Source of the DNA: Candidatus Rifleibacteriota bacterium
GTDB taxonomy: Bacteria > Muiribacteriota > Ozemobacteria > Ozemobacterales > Ozemobacteraceae
Reading direction: 5' to 3'
Assembly: GCA_012517355.1 (NCBI GenBank)
Contig: JAAYVD010000040.1
Location: 1 to 64,000, forward strand
DNA: 64,000 bases
Part shown: in pieces, positions 17,924 to 26,268 of the stretch
Numbering within the stretch: position 1 is the stretch's first letter
How the letters are laid out: each line of letters opens with the position of its first letter
The notes under the pieces: generated by a model
The model's database searches: none
What the model saw: the letters and a program-made list of their open reading frames with translations, nothing else
Told to the model about the DNA's origin: nothing
Made by a program: the position numbers and the translations under genes

Positions 17924-20759
17924 GTCCCGCATCCCTGGCACGGATCAGGAACGCCTGGATACCACCCTCCGAGCACATCCGCAGGATTCCCCCGTCACCA
18001 GGACCGGCATCGGGATTCTTCCGGCGAAGAGCGGCGGCCCAGGGTTCCGGATGGGGCTCTTCGTCACTCAGGACAAACACGGTTTCTCTCGCCAGAGCGG
18101 CCGTTGTGAGCTCCAACCCATCGGAAGGGGAGGTCTGGCCTCCAATGGCCGGCCGGATCTCCGGGAGGGGGGCCAGGGCATCTTCCGGTCCGGCCAGGGG
18201 CCTCGGATGGGCGAAATTCACGAAACGCAGGCTTCCCGAAAGGGGCTCGAAGAGGCCGATGAACAGGGCTACACGACCTTCGGCGGGGGAGGCCCCGATC
18301 TTGTTGCCCGTGAGACGGCACCAGTGCTGTTCGATCAGGGTCCGGAGCGGGACCGTCGGCGGATCACCTTCGCCATTGAGCTCGAGATGCGACCGGACGG
18401 CCGTTTTCATCGCGGCGGCCAGCAGAACCCCCTGCCAGCCTTGCAGACCAACGGATCCCATGAAAAAGACATAGGTCTTTCCCCGCTGGAATCCATCGAA
18501 GAATCCGCCTTCCCGCTTCAGGCTTTCCGCTCCAAACCAGGAGCCCATCCAATGCTCGTCGGCCAGGGGCCGGTGGGCAAACAAGGCCGTTTTGATCGAA
18601 ATCGCCGACTGCAGATCGTGAAGGTTTTCGGCGGTGAGCTCGAGACCCTTGGCCAGGCGGTGGAACTCGTCCTGCCCCTCCACTTCGAGATGAAACACGA
18701 AATTCCCCGCTTCGATGGCTTGCATGCCCTGTTCCAAAGAGCGAAACCGGAGGATGAACCAGCGGGCGACGCCGCCGGCCCCGAAGACGGCAAGCATCGC
18801 CAGGATCAGGGTCGCCGGGCCAATCCAGCCCAGATGATCCATCACCTCCCTTCGGAGATCGTCGTAGGGGACCAACCCGATGAGGAGGCACCCCGGCAGG
18901 CTTTTCCCCGCGCAGCCGGCGGCCAACCACCACTTGCCGCGGATCTGGAAGAACTGCTGGATCGAGGCTTGCCTGGCCGCCAACCGGTGGATGAACCCCT
19001 TGAGCGAGGGGGTTGGAAGTCGTGGGCCATGCTCGATTCGCAATTCCCCCAGCGATGACTGGCTGACCATCAGCACCATGCCTTCCCCAGGATGCCGTCG
19101 GTTGCGGAACCAGGAAGTCAGGAAGCGGTGGAGAACCGCCTTCCGATTGAAGGCGAGGATGCCCCCATGACTCGACTCCCAGCGCTCCGGATGGACCACG
19201 TCACGGAAGAGGATGGTTCCCGTCTCGCCGAGAACCGAGCGGGAAAACATCTGGCCGAGGAACATGGCCACGTTTTCCACCGTCCGTTGCCGAGGCAGGA
19301 AGTCCGGTTGGGAGTATGGTCCGACCAACCCTTTCGACTCCGGAAAGCGGACTCCGGACGCGCTCGGCTGGGCTTGAGCCAGGGCCTCCATGAAACAGCG
19401 GTGGGCCAGCTCGAGCGCGGCACGTTGGTTTTCCGGCCAGATGTGGTCTGGATCCAGGACCAGCCGGGTCTGACCGAAGCGATCGAACAGCAACATCGCC
19501 TGCCCGCCGACCGCCCGCAACGGCGGGAGAAGAAGGTCGGGGTGCGACAGGGCGGCCGCATCCGGAGGGGTCCCGGCCAGGAGACGACGGGAATGGAACT
19601 CGATCCGGCGCGTGAACTGGAGCCAACCGGCATCCACCGCGGCGAGCCGGTCATGGATCATCGTGGCGGTCCGGAGGACCGCGTGCTGCCAGAAAAAGGG
19701 GCGGATGACCAGGACCGACCCGGCGACCAGGAGGAGGCCGAGCAGGAAAAACCCGTAGACCGACGATCTCAGGAATGACCCCACCGTGATCGACCATCCC
19801 GTGCGCAGAGTGGCCAACACCCCGCCGAGGGGGCGGAGCAGGGCCAGGATGAGGATCGACAGGAAGGCGATCCCGAAGGGGTGGGCGATCAAACCCGGCA
19901 AGGGTTCTTCCGGCTTCGGGGCCCAGGCAACGACCATCGAATCGCCGGGGGCTCCGGCCGCAATTCCGAGATGGGTCGCATCGGCCCACTGCAGGGATTC
20001 GGGGTGAGAGAGGCGGATTGAGGCGAGGGTGGATGGAACGGAAGCCGGGTCGGCCTCACCCGGCTCGGAACCAGGGCCATCCAGGAGGGCGAGACGGCAG
20101 TTCCATCGGGTTTCGAGGATCGCCAGTCCCCTGGTCACGTCGGCTCCCCCCTGCCGAGTCGTCGCCGGCTGCCTGGCGATCAGGACCATCAGGACGTGCG
20201 GGCCGGCGGGAAGGGGGCACATGTCCCACCAGGCGTAGGCAAACCGGGAATCCGGCGGGAGCTCCCGAAGGGTTCCCCGTGCCGTGGCAAGGGTGTCCAT
20301 CGCCCCGGGGCAGGAAAACACCCGGTCGGCGAAGTTCCCGGCGGCGGTGGGAGGTTTCAGGTGCTGTGCCTGGGCAAAAAAGGCCCGATACACCCGTCGT
20401 TGAACCACCGTTCCCGAGCCTCCCTGCCGCTCGGGGAACAAGGAAACCCCCTCGCCCGAGAAACAGTGGATCTCCGCTCGGCCGCGCTCGGCCTTTTCGA
20501 GCTGCAGGAGACTCTGCACGGCTCCGCGACGCCGGATCCGTCGGAACCGGTCGACGATCTGCCCGGCCCGGATTTCCGGGCGGATCAACCGGATGGCTTG
20601 GAACACCGCCGTTTCGAGTTCCGCATACCGGTCCTCGGACCCCACGACCGGACGGGATGGTACTGCGGCGATCCTCGCCAGAACCGAGGCAAGGAAGATC
20701 GTCAGCAGCAGAGCCAGGCACTCCGCGCGATACTCGTCCCAGAATCGGACCTGGGTCAC
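17916..20759 (-). CDS. Membrane protein with degenerate SpoIIE/PP2C-like domain (probable pseudophosphatase)
   Basis: The 947-residue protein has the same plan as its downstream neighbour: a TM helix (about 13-33), an extracytoplasmic domain, two helices (about 293-350), a second extracytoplasmic domain, a helix (about 640-665), a HAMP-like linker and a C-terminal domain (about 710-940). That domain aligns by eye with PP2C but has lost the catalytic set: GGDYFD becomes GGFFDG, GDVSGHG becomes GSVGLQG, YSDG becomes LSDE, and SDD becomes SEG. It should not hydrolyse phosphate. The GTG start overlaps the coiled-coil gene (GTGA), and its end overlaps the active phosphatase gene. A regulatory or heterodimer partner for the active enzyme is the natural inference; decay into a non-functional gene is unlikely given the intact frame. 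Confidence 0.78.
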   Translation of the reverse strand: MTQVRFWDEYRAECLALLLTIFLASVLARIAAVPSRPVVGSEDRYAELETAVFQAIRLIRPEIRAGQIVDRFRRIRRRGAVQSLLQLEKAERGRAEIHCFSGEGVSLFPERQGGSGTVVQRRVYRAFFAQAQHLKPPTAAGNFADRVFSCPGAMDTLATARGTLRELPPDSRFAYAWWDMCPLPAGPHVLMVLIARQPATTRQGGADVTRGLAILETRWNCRLALLDGPGSEPGEADPASVPSTLASIRLSHPESLQWADATHLGIAAGAPGDSMVVAWAPKPEEPLPGLIAHPFGIAFLSILILALLRPLGGVLATLRTGWSITVGSFLRSSVYGFFLLGLLLVAGSVLVIRPFFWQHAVLRTATMIHDRLAAVDAGWLQFTRRIEFHSRRLLAGTPPDAAALSHPDLLLPPLRAVGGQAMLLFDRFGQTRLVLDPDHIWPENQRAALELAHRCFMEALAQAQPSASGVRFPESKGLVGPYSQPDFLPRQRTVENVAMFLGQMFSRSVLGETGTILFRDVVHPERWESSHGGILAFNRKAVLHRFLTSWFRNRRHPGEGMVLMVSQSSLGELRIEHGPRLPTPSLKGFIHRLAARQASIQQFFQIRGKWWLAAGCAGKSLPGCLLIGLVPYDDLRREVMDHLGWIGPATLILAMLAVFGAGGVARWFILRFRSLEQGMQAIEAGNFVFHLEVEGQDEFHRLAKGLELTAENLHDLQSAISIKTALFAHRPLADEHWMGSWFGAESLKREGGFFDGFQRGKTYVFFMGSVGLQGWQGVLLAAAMKTAVRSHLELNGEGDPPTVPLRTLIEQHWCRLTGNKIGASPAEGRVALFIGLFEPLSGSLRFVNFAHPRPLAGPEDALAPLPEIRPAIGGQTSPSDGLELTTAALARETVFVLSDEEPHPEPWAAALRRKNPDAGPGDGGILRMCSEGGIQAFLIRARDAGHD

Positions 20760-21313
20760 AAGGCATCAATCACGGTTGCCGGACTGCTGGCAGGCTCGGG
20801 TCGAAGGGGGCCCGCTCCGCGGCGGGCGCGGATCCGCTCGAAAATCTGGCGAACGGCTTCCCGCAACGTCCCGTCGATCCGGTCGAAGGGGGCCATGAAT
20901 TCGGTTCGCGAGCGACGAATCCGGGCCCGGAGGTCAGACAGACGGCCCTGAAGAAAGGGGGTGGGTCGTCGCCGTTCGAGATCCTCGAGATCACGCTCGA
21001 GTTGTTCGAACTGGCAGTGGGCCGCGGCCAGGTCATCCCGCAGGGACTGGGGAGCAAGGGGTTCGCCCCGCTGTTGTCGGAACTGGGCCCGTCGGGCGGT
21101 TTCGGCCAGGCTGGCTTCGATCAGGTCCAGCCGCTGTTGGATCAGCCGAAGCTGCAGGGCGTTGACGGCCTCGGCCGATTCCTGCGCGGCCCAACCGGTC
21201 GGGGCCAGCAACAACGCCCCCAGGGCAAGAATGACCGCCGTCGGAAAGGGAGGCGACCCCCAGGGGCGGGTGTCACCCCCCTTCCGACGGCTCACATCAG
21301 GCCTGGGCAACAT
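20756..21313 (-). CDS. Exported coiled-coil protein
   Basis: This is a 185-residue protein with an N-terminal hydrophobic segment (FPTAVILALGALLLAPTGWA, about 23-42) that looks like a signal peptide. The mature part is almost wholly helical and charged (LQLRLIQQRLDLIEASLAE, then FEQLERDLEDLERRR), so it is probably a periplasmic coiled coil. No cysteine lipobox is present. The start is uncertain: the ATG at 21313 has no Shine-Dalgarno, and a GTG 18 bases downstream would shorten the leader. Its stop overlaps the next gene by four bases, linking it to the pseudo-PP2C and PP2C genes. It might bind their extracytoplasmic sensor domains; this is inferred from position only. Confidence 0.7.
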   Translation of the reverse strand: MLPRPDVSRRKGGDTRPWGSPPFPTAVILALGALLLAPTGWAAQESAEAVNALQLRLIQQRLDLIEASLAETARRAQFRQQRGEPLAPQSLRDDLAAAHCQFEQLERDLEDLERRRPTPFLQGRLSDLRARIRRSRTEFMAPFDRIDGTLREAVRQIFERIRARRGAGPLRPEPASSPATVIDAL

Positions 21314-21321
21314 TGACAGGA

Positions 21322-22176
21322 TCAGAGATTCCCGTCGACGGAGGAAGTGGTTCCAGGATTGTCGCTTTCCACGGCATCGGTGGTCGTTTCATCGGAGTCG
21401 AACATGTTCCCGCCGTTCTGGTGGACGACGTTGCCGTCGGCATCGATGGCATAATATCCCCACTCGCCCGTCTTGGGATTGAAATACGCCGCCGCGGTGG
21501 TCTTCTGTCCATCCGCCGTTTTCACTTCATGGTAATCCACATAGGTGCCGTTCGGGTCCTTGCCCTTGAAGGTGTAATTCTGGGTCCCATCGCGGGTCTG
21601 GGTGCAGTTCTGAACCCCCTTGTACCCGTTGATGTCGATCGCGCTCTTGCCGTTGGTGCGGGTCGTCCCGTCGGGAAAGGTGATCTGCTTGTACGTGCCG
21701 TAGCCCTTGCCGCCGTCCTCGCCGGTAAAGGCCCCATGTCCCCGGACGATCTTGGTCGTACTGCCCGTCTGGTTCGTCATGGTCGTCGTATTCCAGGCGG
21801 AGTGCGTATTCGGATCCCGGTTTCCCGAATGGGTGACGGTGGACCCGCTGGCGGTTTTCACCCAACCGGCGTGGGAGGAAGTCCCATCAGGGTTTTTCAC
21901 CACACCACCCTGGCCGGTCGTTCCTTTCGGCCCGGCGAAACCACCCGCGGCGGCTTTGGTGCCGCTGGCGGTGGTTCCGCCCGCCGCCCAACCGGCGCCG
22001 CCGAGGGGGCCGGAACCGGTGGCGAGAACGGCCTTGCCGCCTTTGGGCCCAGTGACCTCCGTTACCGAAACCTCGCCTCCCTTTTTGCCGTGGTGGACCT
22101 TGGTGGTCTGGCCAAAGGACGGGACGAGACCGGACAGGACGAACACCCCGAGCATGGAAACGGTAATGATGCGCAT
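21322..22176 (-). CDS. Secreted Gly/Thr-rich low-complexity protein
   Basis: The 284-residue protein begins at an ATG preceded by a perfect AGGAGG. A signal peptide (about 1-22, ending near LVPSFG) is followed by a chain rich in Gly, Thr, Ser, Asn and Lys. It has recurring short phrases such as GPKGG, GGTTASGTKAAAGGF, NPDGTSSHAGW, FPDGTTRTNG and KDPNGTYVDYH. The repeating D-G-T and N-G-T turns suggest a beta-solenoid or fibrous surface protein. It is the first gene of the minus-strand cluster A run and lies eight bases before the coiled-coil gene. TATACT at 22222-22227 could be its -10 box, but I see no convincing -35. No family is recognised. Confidence 0.75.
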   Translation of the reverse strand: MRIITVSMLGVFVLSGLVPSFGQTTKVHHGKKGGEVSVTEVTGPKGGKAVLATGSGPLGGAGWAAGGTTASGTKAAAGGFAGPKGTTGQGGVVKNPDGTSSHAGWVKTASGSTVTHSGNRDPNTHSAWNTTTMTNQTGSTTKIVRGHGAFTGEDGGKGYGTYKQITFPDGTTRTNGKSAIDINGYKGVQNCTQTRDGTQNYTFKGKDPNGTYVDYHEVKTADGQKTTAAAYFNPKTGEWGYYAIDADGNVVHQNGGNMFDSDETTTDAVESDNPGTTSSVDGNL

Positions 22177-22309
22177 GACTTCCTCCTGAGTTTCAAATGG
22201 TTCCCTGCGGAAACCACGGCAAGTATACACCGGGGATGTCCGCACCCTGGGTTTTTTTCCTGGCGCGTGGTATCCTTGCCCTCAGCCGCATCAAATGGGG
22301 AGTGGAACG

Positions 22310-22657
22310 ATGGCCGACGTGAGAATCGAGGAGTTTCCCCAGGTCGCTGCGATTTTGCATCCGGCCGGCTATCTGGCCGCCGACCTTGGCGCCCGCCTGG
22401 TGGGAGAAACCAAGCGCCTGCTGGCTGAAGGGTGCCCTCTGGTCATTCTTTCCCTCGAGGAATGCCCCTTGATCAATTCCCTCGGCATGGCGCGACTCAT
22501 CGAGATTCTCGAAGTGGCGGCCGAGGCCGGTCGGATGGTCTGGTTCGCCGATCTTTCCAAACTCCACCAGCAGACCTTGGCGGGCGCCGGAGTGTTGCCG
22601 ATCATTCCCAAGGTGACCACCGTGGCTGAGGCCAAACGGGCCTTGGGCCTTCCCTGA
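22310..22657 (+). CDS. STAS-domain protein, anti-sigma factor antagonist type (cluster A)
   Basis: The 115-residue protein is a single STAS domain. The SpoIIAA-like phosphorylation loop reads PLINSLGMARL with Ser57 at the expected site, after a beta strand LVILSLEECP. In partner switching, such proteins bind a kinase/anti-sigma when unphosphorylated and are reset by SpoIIE/RsbU-type phosphatases; one is encoded just upstream at 14801-17923. The ATG at 22310 has GGGGAG upstream. The gene is divergent from the cluster A operon across a 133-base gap. No HATPase-type kinase partner appears in the window. A second STAS protein is at 40959-41354. Confidence 0.88.
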   Translation: MADVRIEEFPQVAAILHPAGYLAADLGARLVGETKRLLAEGCPLVILSLEECPLINSLGMARLIEILEVAAEAGRMVWFADLSKLHQQTLAGAGVLPIIPKVTTVAEAKRALGLP

Positions 22658-22956
22658 CCGGGGGGAAGACCTTCCCTCAGATTCACCAGGATCTGCCCAC
22701 CGGTTTTTTTTTCCGCTTCCCATCGACCTCGAACAACCTTGTGCTTGTCATGGGCCGGTTGTGCAGACGGCTTCGACCCCTCCCCCGATTCCGCGGCATT
22801 CCCGAGGTGTCAGCCAAAATGCCAGGGACTCGATCCGCCCGGTGAATGTGGCCAGGCACTTGGGGTTACCCCTGAGGACCAAGGGTTCGACCCTGAAGGG
22901 GTCATGGGGAGGAGTGTGGTAGTATGGTCCCACCGTCGATCTCGTGGAGGTGGGGC

Positions 22957-23967
22957 ATGGGTCGCAGGCTCGGAATGCTGGCCGTGCTGGTCCTGCTGGT
23001 GGCGGGTGGCGCGGGGTTCCCGCCCGCCGGCGTCCTGGCCAAGGATCTGCAACAGGTGGATCTCATCGAGGCCCTGATCAGCTCGGTGGTTCCCAAAGAG
23101 AACGGCCTTCTCACGCGGTATTCGCTGCCCCAGTTCGTCGGCAGCCGGGCGTTCCGCAATGGCCGGCTGTTTCCCTTCCACGCCGATTTCCAGATCGATT
23201 CCCTGGCCACCATCCTGCAGGTGATCTACCGGCTGTACGTCTATTCCGAGATCGACATGTCGGTGTATCCCGGGCAGGCCCCCACCATTTCTTTGACCGA
23301 GCGCCGCGACGACCCCCTCGACCCCAAGGCCCGCCTTTTCCGGACCCGTTGGCAACTGGCCCTGTTCGAGGGGCGTCCCGAACCCGGGTATGAATTCCGG
23401 TCCCTGTGGGAGGAGCCCTTCCAGGTGGAGATGCACGTCTTCGACGAGCGCGAGGTGTTCGCCTTCGTCGAGGAACTTCGAGCCTTCCGGGACGGTGGGG
23501 CGCGGTTCGACCTGTCGGAACGATTTGCCCTGTCGGTGACCCCCGACATCGACCCCGACGGTCGCGAGTACCTGATGATCCGGGTCAACCCCTTCCTCGT
23601 CCCCCCCGGCCATCCGGGGAATGCCCCGCCCCCTTCCGCCTGGGATGCCGGTGGTCGGTTGCGGGCCGCGTTGGAGCACCTGCTGCGGATTCCCCGCTTC
23701 CGCAAAGGGGTGACCCCGCGCGGCCGCGACGAATCGATCGAGCTGTGGTTCCAGGAGCTGCGGGCCACCACCGACCCTGACGGCACCCCCTGCTGGCACA
23801 TCCAGGGAAAGGCCTTTCATCCCAAAGCGGTGATCGATTTCGTCAAGGACCTGCGGGCCAGTGGCTGGTTTGGGAAGGTCGAGATCGACGCTCTCACCAC
23901 GAACTACCTGCCCGGCACCGACCTGTTGCTCTCCCATTTTCGGATGTGCGCCCAACCAAGGCCCTGA
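22957..23967 (+). CDS. Exported protein of unknown function
   Basis: The 336-residue product starts at an ATG with GGAGGTGGGG just upstream and has a signal peptide (about 5-28, LAVLVLLVAGGAGF, ending near VLAKD). The mature chain is alpha/beta with no cysteine-rich part. A late segment (VIDFVKDLRASGWFGKVEIDALTT, about 290-313) resembles the ferredoxin-like strand-helix pattern in pilus-assembly PilN-type proteins, but this is weak. It is separated from the STAS gene by about 300 bases and from the peptidase gene by about 157 bases. That second gap contains a short hairpin (CTTTCCC-GTC-GGGAAGG, about 23972-23988). Confidence 0.7.
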   Translation: MGRRLGMLAVLVLLVAGGAGFPPAGVLAKDLQQVDLIEALISSVVPKENGLLTRYSLPQFVGSRAFRNGRLFPFHADFQIDSLATILQVIYRLYVYSEIDMSVYPGQAPTISLTERRDDPLDPKARLFRTRWQLALFEGRPEPGYEFRSLWEEPFQVEMHVFDEREVFAFVEELRAFRDGGARFDLSERFALSVTPDIDPDGREYLMIRVNPFLVPPGHPGNAPPPSAWDAGGRLRAALEHLLRIPRFRKGVTPRGRDESIELWFQELRATTDPDGTPCWHIQGKAFHPKAVIDFVKDLRASGWFGKVEIDALTTNYLPGTDLLLSHFRMCAQPRP

Positions 23968-24124
23968 GCCTTTCCCGTCGGGAAGGAACCCCTCTGCCCT
24001 GGGGAAGGGCGGTCGCGGTCTGGAGACCGCTCCTGCCGGGGCGTCGGCTGCGGACTTTCTTGACAGGGCCTGTCCATCTGGGCCATTCTGTCCGAAAGCA
24101 AACCCCGAAAGGCAGGAACCATCA

Positions 24125-25969
24125 TTGAGCAAATCATCCACGACGGGCTCCACCTCGGCCGCCGGCATCCGCTGGAACCTCGGCGACTACTACAAGTCCC
24201 CCAAGGACCCGGCCATCGAGCGTGACCTGAAGCAGGCCCTGGAACAGGCCCTGGCGTTCGAGAAGAAATACCGTGGCATCTTCACCAAAAAACCCCCGGT
24301 GTCGGGGAAGATGCTGGCCTCGCTGGCCAAGGACTACGAGGCGGTCTGCGCCCTGCGTGACCGTCCCCACTACTATGCCCACCTGCTCCATGCCGAGGAT
24401 TCCCAGAACCCTGCCTACGGCAGCCTCCTGCAGCAGATGCAGCAGCGGTCCACCGAGATCTCCAAGCATCTCATCTTCGTCAACCTCGAATGGTGCGCGG
24501 TCGACGAGAAGACCGCCAAAAAGCTGCTGGCCGACCCGGCCTGCGCCCGCTACCGCCACTACCTCGAGGCCGCCCGGCGGTACAAGCCGCATCAGATGAC
24601 CGAACCCGAGGAGAAGATCGTCGACGAGATGGCGAACACCGGTTCCCGGGCCTTCTCACGCCTGTTCGACCAGATGCAGGGGGCCGGGAAGTTCACCGTC
24701 AACCTCAAGGGGAAGGACCGCGAGATGTCCAAGGAGGTCGCCCTCAACCTCCTGTACGACCCGGACCGCGAGGTGCGCAAGGCGGCCGCCGATGGCCTGA
24801 CCGCCGGGTTCGAGCAGATGGTCAAGCCCCTCACCTTCATCTTCAACACCCTGGTCACCGAGCACGCGACCATCGACCGGTTGCGCTCCTTCCCCGACCC
24901 GATGGCCAGCCGCAATCTCGGCAACGAGATCGACGGCCGGACGGTCGAGGCCCTGCTCGAGACCTGCGATGCCAACTACCCCCTGGTGGCCCGGTACTAC
25001 CGCCTGAAAGCGAAGCTCCTGGGCCTGAAGACCCTCTACGACTACGATCGCTACGCCCCCCTGGCGGGCGGACTGCCCAAATGCACCTGGAAGGAAGCGC
25101 GGGCCCTGGTGAGCGCTTCCTACCACTCCTTCTCCCCCCTGGTCGGGAAGATCGTCGACGAGTTCTTCCAGAAGGACTGGATCGATGCGGAACTGCGTGA
25201 CGGCAAGCGCAGCGGCGCCTTCAGCTGCAGCGGCCCGGTCGAGGTCCACCCGTACATCCTGATGAACTACACCGACAGCATGCGCGATGTCAGCACCCTG
25301 GCCCACGAGCTGGGCCACGGGGTCCACCAGTATCTCGCCCGCAAACAGGGCTACCTGCAGTGCGACACCCCCCTGACGGTGGCCGAGACGGCCAGCGTGT
25401 TCGGCGAGATGCTGACCTTCCACCGCCTCCTGGACATCCAGAAGGACCCGAAGGTGAAGCTCGCGCTGTTGTGCGCCAAGATCGAAGAGGCATTCGCCAC
25501 GGTGTTCCGGCAGGCCTGCATGACGCGGTTCGAGCAGCAGGTCCATGCCAGCCTGCGCAAGGACGGGGAGCTGCCGACCGAAAAGATCAACGCCCTGTGG
25601 ATGGAAGCGAACAAGGCCATGTTCGGCGACTCGGTGAAACTGACCGACGGGTATGCCTTCTGGTGGTCCTACATCGGCCACTTCATCCATTCCCCCTTCT
25701 ACTGCTACGCCTACTCTTTCGGGGAACTGCTCGTGCTCTCGCTCTATTCCCTCTACCGGAGCGAGGGGAAGGCCTTCGTGCCGAAGTATGTCGAGCTGCT
25801 GACCGCCGGTGGCTCGGAGAGCCCCGAGACTCTCGTGCGGCGGGTGGGACTCGACATCGCCAAAAAGTCATTCTGGAAGAAAGGCATCGACCTGATCGCC
25901 GAGATGGTCCAGGAGGCCGAAGGGCTGGCCGCGAAACTGGCGGCGGGGCCACGCAAGGCAAAAGCGTGA
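24125..25969 (+). CDS. M3-family oligoendopeptidase (PepF-like)
   Basis: The cytoplasmic zinc peptidase has 614 residues from a TTG at 24125 with AGGCAGGAA upstream; this length is normal for PepF. The active-site motif HELGHGVHQY is followed about 25 residues later by the third zinc ligand in ETASVFGEM. The C-terminal part keeps the family substrate-binding phrases (YAFWWSYIGHFIHSPFYCYAYSFGELL). Such enzymes degrade short peptides left by other proteases. An open frame continues upstream to 23861 but reads as low-complexity shadow of the previous gene. The stop is closely followed by a bidirectional terminator (25986-26005). Confidence 0.93.
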   Translation: MSKSSTTGSTSAAGIRWNLGDYYKSPKDPAIERDLKQALEQALAFEKKYRGIFTKKPPVSGKMLASLAKDYEAVCALRDRPHYYAHLLHAEDSQNPAYGSLLQQMQQRSTEISKHLIFVNLEWCAVDEKTAKKLLADPACARYRHYLEAARRYKPHQMTEPEEKIVDEMANTGSRAFSRLFDQMQGAGKFTVNLKGKDREMSKEVALNLLYDPDREVRKAAADGLTAGFEQMVKPLTFIFNTLVTEHATIDRLRSFPDPMASRNLGNEIDGRTVEALLETCDANYPLVARYYRLKAKLLGLKTLYDYDRYAPLAGGLPKCTWKEARALVSASYHSFSPLVGKIVDEFFQKDWIDAELRDGKRSGAFSCSGPVEVHPYILMNYTDSMRDVSTLAHELGHGVHQYLARKQGYLQCDTPLTVAETASVFGEMLTFHRLLDIQKDPKVKLALLCAKIEEAFATVFRQACMTRFEQQVHASLRKDGELPTEKINALWMEANKAMFGDSVKLTDGYAFWWSYIGHFIHSPFYCYAYSFGELLVLSLYSLYRSEGKAFVPKYVELLTAGGSESPETLVRRVGLDIAKKSFWKKGIDLIAEMVQEAEGLAAKLAAGPRKAKA

Positions 25970-25985
25970 TGCCGGGAAAAGAAAA

Positions 25986-26005
25986 ACCTTCTCCGGAGAG
26001 AAGGT
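25986..26005. terminator. Bidirectional intrinsic terminator
   Basis: An 8-bp perfect stem (ACCTTCTC/GAGAAGGT, loop CGGA) lies between the convergent peptidase gene (+) and the 43-residue zinc-ribbon gene (-). On the minus strand the stem runs directly into a U-tract (complement of the A-run at 25982-25985). On the plus strand CGG then TTTT follows. It should end both transcripts, better on the minus side. Confidence 0.7.
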
Positions 26006-26039
26006 CGGTTTTCCGAGAAGAACGGTCAGGCCGGGCGGA

Positions 26040-26171
26040 TCACTCCTCGAACAGGGGACCCCGGTAGAAGATGACGAACTTGCAGTGGGTGCAGTTCAGG
26101 GTGAAATAGGGGGACTTCCGGCCGGCATGGGTCCTTTGAACCATCGGGGCGCTGCACTGTGGGCACAACAT
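26040..26171 (-). CDS. 43-residue zinc-ribbon protein
   Basis: The very short gene encodes 43 residues with two CxxC pairs: C3-P-Q-C6 and C27-T-H-C30, a typical four-Cys zinc ribbon. Hydrophobic strands follow each pair and the end is FEE. The ATG is preceded by a near-perfect GGAGGAGGAAAG, and a terminator lies 35 bases after the stop, so I regard it as real. The role is unknown; small ribbons often act as adaptor subunits or RNA/DNA-binding proteins. The 97-base gap upstream (26172-26268) is unusually AT-rich and probably holds divergent promoters for this gene and the sensor gene at 26269. Confidence 0.75.
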   Translation of the reverse strand: MLCPQCSAPMVQRTHAGRKSPYFTLNCTHCKFVIFYRGPLFEE

Positions 26172-26268
26172 ACGTCTTTCCTCCTCCGTGACTCGTGAAC
26201 CTTTGAACCTTCTTAGTCAATTTATCGACATTCTTTTCAGAAACATTTAGGGGTTTGTGCAGGATTTT

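Noticed and set aside
22704-22712. Run of nine T after the STAS gene as a terminator
   Set aside because: No stem directly precedes the T-run; the nearest inverted repeat (CTTCCC/GGGAAG) overlaps the stop codon about 35 bases upstream.
22881-22900. GGGTTCGACCCT resembling a tRNA T-arm
   Set aside because: A 5-bp stem with a 7-base loop does not form, and there is no acceptor, D or anticodon arm around it.
23861-24124. 88-residue N-terminal extension of the M3 peptidase
   Set aside because: The sequence is Pro/Ser/Gly low complexity overlapping the previous gene in another frame, and the mature enzyme length fits the TTG at 24125.
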